Shown piece by piece: positions 40,739 to 49,634 of a stretch of DNA of 64,000 bases. Location of the stretch: the NCBI GenBank assembly GCA_964604705.1, contig CAZSAP010000007.1, positions 124,001 to 188,000 on the forward strand, written 5' to 3'. Each line of letters begins with the position of its first letter. Positions within the stretch are counted from its first letter, which is position 1. This stretch comes from JAAXVQ01 sp964604705. GTDB lineage: Bacteria > Oederibacteriota > JAAXVQ01. The position numbers and the translations under genes are program-made. The notes under the pieces were generated by a model. The model was not told the DNA's origin. It saw nothing but the letters and a program-made list of their open reading frames with translations, and made no database searches.

Positions 40739-41014
40739 TTATTTAGCTTCTCCTGTTATGACCGTGCCTCTTTGATCAACCGCATCGACCCTTAGCCCGC
40801 CACCCTTTGAATCCAATCCAATTTTTGCTTTTGTGCCCAACCCCGTGTCAATCGTCTTTGAAGCCGACGCCGCCACACCAACTTTGCCCTTCTCATTGAC
40901 CGTGGTGGTGGCCGAGACATCGGCCACCGGTGTGCTTACGTTGGCTTCCATGCCCGCGCATCCTGTCACAGTCACTACAGCTGCAAGTGCTAACCATCGC
41001 AAACTCTTTTTCAT
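40739..41014 (-). CDS. Small lipoprotein
   Basis: 91 residues with signal peptide and lipobox (VTVTGCAG), preceded by GGGAGG. The mature part is short, Val/Thr/Lys/Gly-rich and probably beta-structured. No family recognised. Confidence 0.75.
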   Translation of the reverse strand: MKKSLRWLALAAVVTVTGCAGMEANVSTPVADVSATTTVNEKGKVGVAASASKTIDTGLGTKAKIGLDSKGGGLRVDAVDQRGTVITGEAK

Positions 41015-41080
41015 TTGTACCTCCCAAGATTAAATGCACTTTACTCCTATGAATAATGGCTGGTTTCCCACAACCTAAAA

Positions 41081-42019
41081 CTACCAGGATCGGCTGGAGC
41101 CACCACCGCCCGACGAACCGCCACCAAAGCTGCTGCCCGAACTGCTTGAACTGCCTGAACTACTCGAACCACCACCCGAGGACCAACCGCCACCACCCCA
41201 GGAGCCACGCTTGCTGACCTTGTTTTTCATGGATGCATTTATTTTTTTGCCAAAAATCAAACCCACAAGCAACATTACCCCGCCAAAACAAGGCAGAATG
41301 TATACGGGAAAACCCATAGCGTATCCAAAGAGAAAGCTCATACCTAAAGGAATGCCACCAAAGCCGCCTCCCCAAAGAATAAAAAACTTTTCTCCCCGAA
41401 AGCCGATGCCTAAAGCCAAAAACCCGAGTCCCACAAAGAGCCCGAAAAAACACATGATCAGAACTTTTTCCTTCCAACCCGCCGGAGATGAGGCGGGCGC
41501 AGCCGGTGGAGGCGTAACGGTGATGTGACTCTCATCGCCTGTGATCGCGGCGGCAATGTGCTGACTCCCGCTCACAATCCCTTGCGCATAATCCCCGGCT
41601 TTGAAATACGGTATGACAAACTCATCCAATAGGCGCCCGGCTTTTGCATCGTTGATCACACCTTCCAACCCATAACCCACTTCAATTCGTACTTTTCGTT
41701 CCGCAGGCGCCACCAAAAGCATGATCCCGTCGTCTTTCCCCTTGTGCCCTACGCCCCAACGATTGAACAATTTATGCGTGTACTCCTCCACACTTAAGCC
41801 ATCCAACGATCCAACCGTCACCACAGCCAATTGGGCTCCGTTGGTTTTTTCTAAATTTTGGGACAATTGATTAAGCGCATCCTTGTCCGCAGGACTCAGC
41901 GTCTGGGCAAAATCACTCACCCGACCTTCGGGTTGTTTGGGGAAATCAGCCAGCACCGGACCGGTCCAGCCTAAGGCAGACACCAGCAGCAAGGTTAACA
42001 CTTTAATGAGTTTGGACAT
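41081..42019 (-). CDS. TPM domain (YgcG-like) membrane protein with Gly/Ser tail
   Basis: 312 residues from the ATG at 42019 (AAGGAGG upstream). Signal peptide, then a TPM domain (VSDFAQTLS...AVVTVGSLDGLSVEEYTHKLFNRWGVG...DGIMLLVAP...RIEVGYGLEG), two or three membrane helices (about 192-255) and a C-terminal low-complexity Gly/Ser run. This matches YgcG-type envelope proteins, whose role is poorly known. The structured element at 42081-42192 lies upstream. Confidence 0.9.
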   Translation of the reverse strand: MSKLIKVLTLLLVSALGWTGPVLADFPKQPEGRVSDFAQTLSPADKDALNQLSQNLEKTNGAQLAVVTVGSLDGLSVEEYTHKLFNRWGVGHKGKDDGIMLLVAPAERKVRIEVGYGLEGVINDAKAGRLLDEFVIPYFKAGDYAQGIVSGSQHIAAAITGDESHITVTPPPAAPASSPAGWKEKVLIMCFFGLFVGLGFLALGIGFRGEKFFILWGGGFGGIPLGMSFLFGYAMGFPVYILPCFGGVMLLVGLIFGKKINASMKNKVSKRGSWGGGGWSSGGGSSSSGSSSSSGSSFGGGSSGGGGSSRSW

Positions 42020-42080
42020 GTGCGCCTCCTTGAAATTACCCAAACAGCTTCATTGCCTTTTAAATACAGGCTTCATTTGG

Positions 42081-42192
42081 AGCCGAATCGTCTGGATGTG
42101 AAAGCCTAGAGGCCATCCTTCAAAGCCAAAGGATGGCCGATCGGAGCAAACCTCTCTGAGGTGAGCGTCTTTCGCATTCCGGCGATTCGGCC
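42081..42192 (+). ncRNA. Three-way-junction structured element, copy Y
   Basis: Outer helix GCCGAATCG (42082-42090) with CGATTCGGC (42183-42191), continued by GATGTGAAAG/CTTTCGCATTC, encloses hairpins GGCCATCCTT/AAGGATGGCC (42111-42138) and ACCTC/GAGGT. Junction strands CCTAGA, GATCGGAG and GAGCGT match copy X at 6109-6228, whose helices differ but remain paired. Plus-strand orientation is favoured by G-U pairs. On that strand no gene lies downstream (the next gene converges), so it would be a stand-alone RNA or a DNA hairpin element. Confidence 0.65.
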
Positions 42193-42220
42193 CCGATACG
42201 CTGACCCTGAAAATATTTAC

Positions 42221-42742
42221 CTATGCTCGATCAAAAAACGGACTCTTCCCAGTGCCCGAGAGCGGAATGCCATAGACCACCTTCACATCGTCCCCCAGAA
42301 GCTTGAGCGAAAGCGCCGCCATTCCCATGGAATACATAATGCGATTATCCGCGAAAAATTTGGCGGCCATGGCGACTGCGGATCCAACCGCAATCCCCAA
42401 ATCCCCGGTATTAAAGGCACATACAGCACCGGCCTTCTCCGACCCCGCGCAATTGCCAAATCCACAAAGCCCGCAATATTTGAGTCCCAACCGCTTAAAC
42501 CGCGTGCCTAAAAGGACTCCGGTTTGAACATGCGCTAGATTTCCCGCATCTCTTAAGAAACTGGGAAGTTCCTTTTCTTTTCCCAAACGCTCCATTTCCG
42601 TGATCAAGCGCTCAATGTCCGTGCGCTCCAAAACCGCCACCACGAGATTGTCTGCCCCGCGACCTTTGGGTGCTGTACGTGCGGCCAAGGCCATGGCGTG
42701 AGCCACCTGCACCAAGGCCTGCTCTTCGGGTTTTTGTAACAT
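42221..42742 (-). CDS. DUF2148 ferredoxin-like protein
   Basis: 173 residues with the cysteine motif CGLCGFGNC...CAFNTGDLGIAVGSA and the C-terminal signature YGIPLSGTGKSPFFDR, both diagnostic of DUF2148. The cysteines probably hold an iron-sulphur cluster, so a redox role in an anaerobic metabolism is likely. No partner enzyme is adjacent. Confidence 0.9.
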   Translation of the reverse strand: MLQKPEEQALVQVAHAMALAARTAPKGRGADNLVVAVLERTDIERLITEMERLGKEKELPSFLRDAGNLAHVQTGVLLGTRFKRLGLKYCGLCGFGNCAGSEKAGAVCAFNTGDLGIAVGSAVAMAAKFFADNRIMYSMGMAALSLKLLGDDVKVVYGIPLSGTGKSPFFDRA

Positions 42743-42784
42743 TTGTTCGCCCTCCCGAGTCTAACGATATAGATAAAGTAGAAC

Positions 42785-42895
42785 TTTCAGGGAAACCACA
42801 GGTTTCCCTGACGCGGACTTCCGTCCGCTGTTCCTTCCTATCTCAGTTGGGGTGCTTCGCCCCCAAGCCCCCACCTCTGTTTTAGGATGAGGTCA
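42785..42895. repeat. Four-hairpin dispersed element, copy B
   Basis: Hairpins CAGGGAAAC/GTTTCCCTG (42788-42810), GCGGAC/GTCCGC (42813-42828), GGGG/CCCC (42849-42863) and ACCTC/GAGGT (42873-42893), in the same order and with the same linkers as copy A at 2485-2600. Like copy A it sits between two divergent genes (DUF2148 and the GH99-like protein). Confidence 0.7.
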
Positions 42896-42936
42896 TGGTA
42901 TTATAGCGTAAACCCTTTTTTAGGAAAGTGATTTCC

Positions 42937-44241
42937 ATGTGCCGAACAAAACCCATTTTCATTTTAATCGCGATTTTTCTCTTCCCTGCTTGTCTTTGGG
43001 CAGAAGACTCATCCAGTAAAAAAGTCTTCGCCAATTTTATGGTTAACTTCTCCACACCCGAGATCAGCGGAAAATGGGATGGTTGGAATTACAGCAACGC
43101 ACAGGTCAAGCACAACCCCAACCAAAAAAACAGCCAAGGCAAACCACAGGTGGCCTCCCGCTACCTGCCGCTAATCGGTCCTTACGACATGTCCGACCCT
43201 CTGTTGGCCGAATACCATTGTCAGCTCATGAAAATGGCCGGCATTGACGGTGGAAGTTTTGACTTGGGATTTTATATTCTCCCCGATGGAAAGATCGCTC
43301 CGGCCGTAGGCGTCATGCAGCAGTTTGTCGCTGCCCTGAAAAAGTACAATCTGAAAGCCATCCTTTTTTTTGAAGACAAAGCACATTGGATTTGGAACCC
43401 TCAGGTGAAAACTCGGGAAGAAACCGTCCGGCTCGCCGTGCGGGACTTGGAACAATGGCTGGCCTTGCTTAGCGATGTACAATATTGCTATCGCAATCGA
43501 CCGGTGGTATATGTGTTCAGCTACAACTACGAAGTGCCTGATCGTGGCTGGAGTCGCCTCTCGCCGGCTGAAGTTCGGGTTTGGAAAAACAGCCACCCGG
43601 GAAAAGCTCGCCCTATTTTGCTGACCCAAACCGACGATCGTGAGTACGATGGCGTCTTTGACGGCTTCTTCGAATGGCCGGAAATCATCGGTCCACCTGA
43701 AAACGACGGCAACTTCAGCAGTTACAACTCCCTTGAGCGCGAGATGCAGCTTTGGAATAAAAAAACCACAGTGCTCCGAGAACGCTGGGAAGAAAACCAT
43801 TATACCTTGCTAAGCGGTGGCGTTTGGCCTGGGTTTGATGATGCCGGATGCTGGGGTTGGGAGGCGGGTCACCGCGGCATTGACCGGGCCCAAGGCAACA
43901 CCTATGCCTATCATTGGAACCGCATTCAAGGAGCGGCGTACACCTTGGTCCAAATCGCAACCTGGAACGATTGGTTTGAAGGCTCCTGCATTGAGCCTTC
44001 GGAAGAATACACCTACGACTATCTGGAACAGACCCGGCAACAGATTGCTCGGTGGAAAAACCTAGCCGCTACACCCGCTCCCAATTGGGCGATTCCGGCA
44101 CGCATTTATCACATCCGAAAAGCCAAGACAAACCCGGCCGCCTTACAAGCCGCGGAGCAAGCGTGTGTGGCTATTCAATCCGGTGATTTCGTGCAAGCAG
44201 ATAAACTCATAGCCCCGTTTATATCTTCGGACACGCATTGA
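42937..44241 (+). CDS. Secreted glycoside hydrolase family 99/71-like protein
   Basis: 434 residues from the ATG at 42937 (AGGA 11 nt upstream; an in-frame GTG 9 nt earlier is less well placed). Signal peptide IFILIAIFLFPACLWA. A TIM-barrel-like body shows MKMAGIDGGSFDLGFY, VVYVFSYNYE and the characteristic ATWNDWFEGSCIEPSEEYTYDYLE block of GH99-like proteins, related to endo-alpha-mannosidases. It probably cuts extracellular or periplasmic polysaccharide; linkage specificity is unknown. A structured repeat lies in its upstream region. Confidence 0.85.
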   Translation: MCRTKPIFILIAIFLFPACLWAEDSSSKKVFANFMVNFSTPEISGKWDGWNYSNAQVKHNPNQKNSQGKPQVASRYLPLIGPYDMSDPLLAEYHCQLMKMAGIDGGSFDLGFYILPDGKIAPAVGVMQQFVAALKKYNLKAILFFEDKAHWIWNPQVKTREETVRLAVRDLEQWLALLSDVQYCYRNRPVVYVFSYNYEVPDRGWSRLSPAEVRVWKNSHPGKARPILLTQTDDREYDGVFDGFFEWPEIIGPPENDGNFSSYNSLEREMQLWNKKTTVLRERWEENHYTLLSGGVWPGFDDAGCWGWEAGHRGIDRAQGNTYAYHWNRIQGAAYTLVQIATWNDWFEGSCIEPSEEYTYDYLEQTRQQIARWKNLAATPAPNWAIPARIYHIRKAKTNPAALQAAEQACVAIQSGDFVQADKLIAPFISSDTH

Positions 44242-44390
44242 GTTTGGAAATTTTTTGCTCTGCGCAGTGAAAGCTGGGTCCCGACTCCCGCTTTCGAAAT
44301 CCGTCGGGCTATACGCAAAATAATTCTTCGCATCGCTCCATGAGTCGTATGCCCATCTGAAACAAGCAGAGCAAAAAAATTTCCAAACTC
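44240..44390. repeat. 151-bp element with 24-bp terminal inverted repeats
   Basis: Left arm 44240-44263 (GAGTTTGG...GCTCTGC) and right arm 44366-44390 are perfectly inverted except one T in a T-run. Inner hairpins include CCCGAC/GTCGGG. It starts inside the stop codon of the GH99-like gene and ends just before the stop of the converging batD gene, so it could act as a bidirectional terminator, a MITE-like element, or both. Confidence 0.7.
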
Positions 44391-44395
44391 ATGCG

Positions 44396-47300
44396 TTAAT
44401 CAATCCGCGCAACACTCGCCCGCGACACCCATCCATGCCGGTTCCCCAAAACCTGAACCTCGACCCATTCCTCTTCCTCACGCTCCACCTTCACGCGCAC
44501 GCCTTCGGTGAGGGTGAAAATTGAATCCGCATCCGCGTACGGCCGCCCCCGCACTTCGGCTGTCGGCGCCAAAATAACCGCACGCTTCCGCCATTCGGGT
44601 TCATAATACCGCAATCCACACCACAGCGCAGCCACCAGCATCAGCCCGAGCATGCCCCAGGCTCCCCAGCGCAACCAGCGTCGACCTGCAGTCCAAAACA
44701 AAGCCACGGCCAAGAAGATCCAGGCCAGGGCGAATCCGCACATGGCCGCGCGGGTCAATTCCGGAACCGTGACGGATTGGTACACACGCCAGCCCCAATT
44801 ATGGCCGGTCCATCCGTCATCAAACGACATGTCGTTTTCGACACAGGTAACGGCTTGCCGCAAGTTGAAGAGCAAATCCGCATCGCGGGGTGCCAATTGC
44901 AGCCCGCGTTCATACGCCAACACCGCACGCCCCGTCTGGCCCAACTGCACATACATGTTACCCAAGTTGTAATACACATCCGGATCATGCACGCCCAAAC
45001 TGATGACCTTTTGGTACTCTGCCAAAGCGGCCTCATATTTCTCCTGCTGCGCAAAGGTATTGCCCCGTAGAAAATACAGTTCCGACTCTCCGGCCTGCAC
45101 GGTCAACGATCCCAGCAAGGACAAGGCACCGATCAGCATCACGGTTTCGGCGATTTTCTTTTTGCGGGTCTGTTGTTGTTTCCAAAATTTTTCAAAGCCC
45201 GTCACCGTTTTGCTCAAATCCCGATGCAAGGCGCGCATGTCCTGAACCGGAAATTCCATGGCCGCATAACGAACATATTCACAAACCGTAAGCGAAATCT
45301 TAAACTGCGCCTGAAATATTTCCGGAACGTTGTATTGATCAAAAAATTCCGGGAGACGTTCCAGCACAATGGTCGAGGCGGTCACCCCAAACTTGGCCGC
45401 CAGATACTCGGCCGTGGCTCGGGAAATACTGTCGTAAAACGCCTGCACTTCCCGACGCGCAATGTGCTGCTGCGCTTGCCGAAGCGCCCGCAACACATCT
45501 CCGTGCGCGCGACGTGCACGGCTGGCCAATTGCGTATCTTCGCTTTTACGCCGGCGATGCGTCCAGAGCCAGCCGGCACCCAACACCAACAAGCTTAGGC
45601 CGTGGGCCAGCCAAAACCAAGGTTGCTCGATCCAAGGTCGGTGCTGTACTTGCAGCACTCGCTCCCCGGGATGATTGGGGCGCAGTGTCAGCTCCCGCAC
45701 CCGCGCGCGTGGGACAGTGGCCGCACTGGTGACGGCTACGGGAGCCGCCACAGTCACTTGCTTGAGTTTGGGTTTAACCACAAGCGTGGGAAACACCGCC
45801 ACGGCCGTTTTCCAGGATGAAAGCGCAGGATCGAAATAGCGGATTTTTGCGGCGGCTAAGTTCAGCCGGCCGGGTTTGCGCGGAACCATTAGATATTGAA
45901 AGATATGTTCGCCTTTCACCACATCGTTCTCGACCCGGGTGGCGTGATGTTGCTCTTCCAATTGCCACTGCACATCCGTATCGGAGGGCAGTTGCGGCTC
46001 AGGCGCACCCCGCAGGTTGCCTTCCCCTTTGAGGATGAATTGCACACGCACCGGCGCTTCTGCTTCCACACGCGACGTGTCCACTGTGGCGGACATTTGA
46101 TATCGCCCCACCAAAGCGTTGTTCCCTTCTTCACCGCGCCCTTCCGGATCCACAGGCAGCGCCTTAACCTCTACGGGCAACGCTTCGGTCAATTGCGTCT
46201 TGTCTTTTCCCCCTTGAGTAATAATCACCTGCGCACTCCCGATGCTCAGGGAGCCGGCATGAATGGGAAACAACGCCGTGCGGTAAATGCGTTCCAACGT
46301 ACGTTGGCGTGTGCCCGAGACCAAGGCCTCACTTTGAGTTTGCGGCAACTCCTCGCTGATAAAACCAATTAAGGAAGGAGGCGTGTAACCAACCTTGGTC
46401 CCCAGTTCCGTTTGAAAGCGGAAATGCACGGTCAGATTAACCTGTTGATTGACATACACCGTCGGCCGACTCAGTTGGGCATAAAAATCCGCCTCTTGCT
46501 CGGTTTTTCCCAAGGTCGGATCGTCCGGAGCCGCACCCATGAACTTGGGCAACGCGGCGCGCTTTCCAGAAAACTGGCGTTGATAGGCAAATCCCGAACG
46601 CGGGCCTTCAACGTCTATGGTAAAGGTGGGTGAGGTGTACGTCGAGCCACGAAACGGCACCGTAATGGAAGGAATGCTCAAGGTCCCGGTTTTTAAAGGC
46701 AGGTAAACAAAATGGTAGGTGCGCATTTTCAGCATCCGACCTTGATGCATGATGCGCGTTTCCGATTGGTTGGTGTTGATCAGATCCAGTCCGTCGGGGC
46801 GGGGCGCCCGGACGGCAAGTCCGGCCAAGTCCACGGCCGCCACATCCAAGGTCAAGGTGAAACTCTCATCCAAATGCACACGGTTCCGATCAAGGTCGGC
46901 CCGACACACCAGTTCGTCACCCGAGGTTCCCGGAAGTGTGGTGGCTTTGGTCTCAGCCTTGCCCCCCACGAGTGGCTCGGTTTCCAAATCCACGCCTTTG
47001 ACCGGAACCGGACCCTCTGTATCCAATGACGCACGGGCTCCGGCAACCTGCCCCGGCTTGGGCACATAGCTAAACACTTTCATGGCATTGGGATCCCGAA
47101 CCGTGCGCGGTGTGGGCGTTGACTTTGGGAGCGCGGCTTTCTCAGAACCCAAAATCGGCTCCGTGACAAACTCGTTATCGGGGGAGGTTCCAGAATAGAC
47201 GTGCGCGCTGGGAAGGACTTTTCCGGCCTCGCCAAAGCGCCGCGGCTTGATGGCCTGCCCATAATATTCGGGCGTTGGGGTACGCCGTGTGGGAGTAGGA

Positions 47301-47446
47301 CTCCGCTTGATTTCAGCCTGAATCTCTTTTTCCGTCAGTGGTTCAGTCACAAACTCCTTGGCATAAACCAAAGAGGTTGCGGTACTGGTCAGCATCCAAA
47401 GGCAAAATCCAGAAAAAAGATATGTTCGAAAAGCTTGGCCACGCAT
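44396..47446 (-). CDS. batD: BatD-BatE fusion: oxygen-tolerance protein with TPR and SH3 domains
   Basis: 1,016 residues from the ATG at 47446 (AGGGG just upstream; in-frame ATGs lie at 47449 and 47467). Signal peptide, then a Pro/Thr linker, the BatD beta-rich region (about 180-590: DLDRNRVHLDESFTLTLDV, SLSIGSAQVIITQGGKD), a membrane helix (about 620), a cytoplasmic helical region, another helix (about 770), TPR repeats (ALAEYQKVISLGVHDPDVYYNLGNMYVQLG), two helices and a C-terminal bacterial SH3 domain (EVRGRPYADADSIFTLTEG). Last gene of the Bat operon. Bat proteins are implicated in aerotolerance or envelope stability. Confidence 0.9.
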   Translation of the reverse strand: MRGQAFRTYLFSGFCLWMLTSTATSLVYAKEFVTEPLTEKEIQAEIKRSPTPTRRTPTPEYYGQAIKPRRFGEAGKVLPSAHVYSGTSPDNEFVTEPILGSEKAALPKSTPTPRTVRDPNAMKVFSYVPKPGQVAGARASLDTEGPVPVKGVDLETEPLVGGKAETKATTLPGTSGDELVCRADLDRNRVHLDESFTLTLDVAAVDLAGLAVRAPRPDGLDLINTNQSETRIMHQGRMLKMRTYHFVYLPLKTGTLSIPSITVPFRGSTYTSPTFTIDVEGPRSGFAYQRQFSGKRAALPKFMGAAPDDPTLGKTEQEADFYAQLSRPTVYVNQQVNLTVHFRFQTELGTKVGYTPPSLIGFISEELPQTQSEALVSGTRQRTLERIYRTALFPIHAGSLSIGSAQVIITQGGKDKTQLTEALPVEVKALPVDPEGRGEEGNNALVGRYQMSATVDTSRVEAEAPVRVQFILKGEGNLRGAPEPQLPSDTDVQWQLEEQHHATRVENDVVKGEHIFQYLMVPRKPGRLNLAAAKIRYFDPALSSWKTAVAVFPTLVVKPKLKQVTVAAPVAVTSAATVPRARVRELTLRPNHPGERVLQVQHRPWIEQPWFWLAHGLSLLVLGAGWLWTHRRRKSEDTQLASRARRAHGDVLRALRQAQQHIARREVQAFYDSISRATAEYLAAKFGVTASTIVLERLPEFFDQYNVPEIFQAQFKISLTVCEYVRYAAMEFPVQDMRALHRDLSKTVTGFEKFWKQQQTRKKKIAETVMLIGALSLLGSLTVQAGESELYFLRGNTFAQQEKYEAALAEYQKVISLGVHDPDVYYNLGNMYVQLGQTGRAVLAYERGLQLAPRDADLLFNLRQAVTCVENDMSFDDGWTGHNWGWRVYQSVTVPELTRAAMCGFALAWIFLAVALFWTAGRRWLRWGAWGMLGLMLVAALWCGLRYYEPEWRKRAVILAPTAEVRGRPYADADSIFTLTEGVRVKVEREEEEWVEVQVLGNRHGWVSRASVARID

Positions 47447-47525
47447 CATGCCCCTATTGTCCGGCATGCGGCAAAAAGATGCAAGCGGCTTTCCCGGAGA
47501 CGCGTGGGAATATTTCTATACTTTC

Positions 47526-47664
47526 GCGGCGATTGTTTGCCAACGATCTTCTTGCTGCAGAACTCGCGGACACTGCTGGGTCAAAGGTCGTGCCCTATCC
47601 TTAAATGTGCCCAGCAGCGCTCAGACAGTCCTCGCTGCGAACCTCGTTGGCAAACAAACGCCGC
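47526..47664. repeat. 55-bp imperfect inverted repeat between bat genes
   Basis: Arms 47526-47580 and 47610-47664 share a 21-bp outer block (GCGGCG(A/T)TTGTTTGCCAACGA) and an inner CTGCTGGG block, with a diverged middle and a 29-nt loop. It would fold into a hairpin of about 139 nt between the batB/C and batD/E genes. It may be a REP/MITE-type insertion or an RNA-processing signal that adjusts downstream expression. Confidence 0.65.
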
Positions 47665-47695
47665 CAGACCGTAACAACCTTAACCGCTCAAGACA

Positions 47696-49522
47696 TTACC
47701 AATCCGGTCCGCGGTAGAGATTTTCGTCATTCAGATTCGGCTGACGATTCCGTTGCATATCCTGTTCGTCGTTCTCCAGGGAACGCAAGGTGCGCAATGC
47801 ATCTTGGCGCGACATGCCTTTTTGTTTGTTGCCCTTTTGATCTTCCGAGACACTGTATCGGTCCCCGGATTTTTGCCGCTGGTTGTTCTGACTGTTTTGC
47901 TCGCTCTCCGGGGCCTTGTTGTTCTGTCGCCCTTCGGAGGGTGTGCGGTCCGAGCCCGGCAAATTGGCCCCGCCGCCTTCTTTCTCCCCTTTTTTTCCAC
48001 CCTGCGACTGGGTCTGCCTTTCCGTGGTTTTTTTCGTATGCTTCTCGATCTGGCGCAAGATCACTTCCAAGTTGTATCCGGAATCGTCGTCCCCGGGATT
48101 CCAGATGAGCACTTGTTGGAAGGCCTCCGCCGCCTCGATCCAACGCGCCGAGTCGCCTTGTTTCCACCCTAGATGGTACGCAGTATATCCAAAGTTGTAC
48201 CATACGTTTTGAGCCAACGGCCCCTGGGCCTTGGCTTTGGCCTGAACAAACGCCTGATACGCATCGGGCAATTTTTTCTGCATCAACAGACTGCACCCCA
48301 GATTGTAGGCCGCCAAGGGATGATCCGGATCCTTCTTTAAAATATCTCTAAAATGCCGTTCGGCATCCACCCATTTTTTTTGGGCGTACGCATCCAAACC
48401 CGCTTGCACCTTTTCTCTTACCCCGGCGTGCACCGGACCCGCCACTCCGAGTGCCATCAAAAACAGCAGCAGCCCGGCCACAGCGTTCTTGCCTTTAAAC
48501 GGCCAGCGCCATGCACGTCCCCGCAACTTACTGCGGCGCCGCGACCACAATGCCTCGAGCATAAAAAAGAAAAAAGCCACCCCGGTGCTCCAAGGATACA
48601 CATCGTCCCAAACCAAGAGTCGGTTCGAGTATTTGCGCATCTTCTCCATGCGCTCCAAATCCTTGAGAATCAGATCTTCCTCCTGCCCCTGATCACTTAA
48701 GCGGAGAAACAGGCCTTGTCCCAGCGCGGCCAACTCCCCGAGATTTTTCTCCATCAACTTGGTTACTGCCGGAGTCGCTTTGGGATCCGGTTCACTGTTT
48801 TCCCGGGCCGGAACCGGGACGCCTTTGACCGTACCCACGCCCAAAGCGTAAATTCGAACTCCGTTTTCCACGGCTTTTTGAATTAGCTCCTTGGGCAAGG
48901 TGGTAAAATTTTCTCCGTCCCCAACCACCAGACAAACACGGTGAACATTCTCATTTTTAGCATCCCGCTCAAACGCCTTGAACGCCTGCTCCAAGGCGGC
49001 CCCAATATTGCTCCCGGGAACCGGCAATTGATTGACGTCCAGGGAATCAATGAGCAGTTTCAACGCACCCGTATCCTGGGTCATGGGACAAACGTCAAAC
49101 GCCACACCCGCATACGGAATCAATCCCACGCGCTGACCTTGTAAGCGGTCCACCAAATAATGCAAGGCTTGTTTCGCCCGCGCCAGACGTGTGGGTTTTA
49201 CATCGTCGGCCAACATGGAGCGTGACGTATCGATGAGCACTTGTATTTCAGCGCCATGCCAAGCTTCACTCTCGCCGGTGAGCCCCACCTGTGGTCGGGC
49301 CAAACTTAAAAGCAAAAAGGCCGCGCCCAGCAAAAGCATAATCCGCCCCAGCCATTTCCGGCGGGGACTGTTGCCTGCCGTGAGACTCTCGGCCAAATGT
49401 GCGCCCACCAAGGCATGCAAACGTTGGCGTCCCATGCGATCCATCCACCACCAGATCACCGGGAAGCCTATAAGTGCGGCCAGCGCATAAAGCCATTGCA
49501 TTTCTGCAAAACGAAACATCAT
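47696..49522 (-). CDS. batB: BatB-BatC fusion: von Willebrand factor A domain with TPR repeats
   Basis: 608 residues from the ATG at 49522. Two N-terminal membrane helices (about 8-27, 57-77) flank a short loop. The VWA domain has an intact MIDAS motif (IDTSRSML, then VGDGEN). A membrane helix near 310-330 follows, then a second one (AVAGLLLFLMALGVAGPVHA, about 350-370) leads into TPR repeats (LAAYNLGCSLLMQKKLPDAYQAFV) and a long polar Gln/Lys/Ser tail. In many bacteria BatB and BatC are separate proteins; here they are fused. Confidence 0.92.
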   Translation of the reverse strand: MMFRFAEMQWLYALAALIGFPVIWWWMDRMGRQRLHALVGAHLAESLTAGNSPRRKWLGRIMLLLGAAFLLLSLARPQVGLTGESEAWHGAEIQVLIDTSRSMLADDVKPTRLARAKQALHYLVDRLQGQRVGLIPYAGVAFDVCPMTQDTGALKLLIDSLDVNQLPVPGSNIGAALEQAFKAFERDAKNENVHRVCLVVGDGENFTTLPKELIQKAVENGVRIYALGVGTVKGVPVPARENSEPDPKATPAVTKLMEKNLGELAALGQGLFLRLSDQGQEEDLILKDLERMEKMRKYSNRLLVWDDVYPWSTGVAFFFFMLEALWSRRRSKLRGRAWRWPFKGKNAVAGLLLFLMALGVAGPVHAGVREKVQAGLDAYAQKKWVDAERHFRDILKKDPDHPLAAYNLGCSLLMQKKLPDAYQAFVQAKAKAQGPLAQNVWYNFGYTAYHLGWKQGDSARWIEAAEAFQQVLIWNPGDDDSGYNLEVILRQIEKHTKKTTERQTQSQGGKKGEKEGGGANLPGSDRTPSEGRQNNKAPESEQNSQNNQRQKSGDRYSVSEDQKGNKQKGMSRQDALRTLRSLENDEQDMQRNRQPNLNDENLYRGPDW

Positions 49523-49634
49523 GGTCACTCTTTCTTAGCGGACTCGGGACTTGGATGCTCCTGCTTTTTAAAAAGAGAATCCGATTCCATCACCCGTGTG
49601 CCTCGCCTACGCTTTTGAATATTTTCAAAACACC

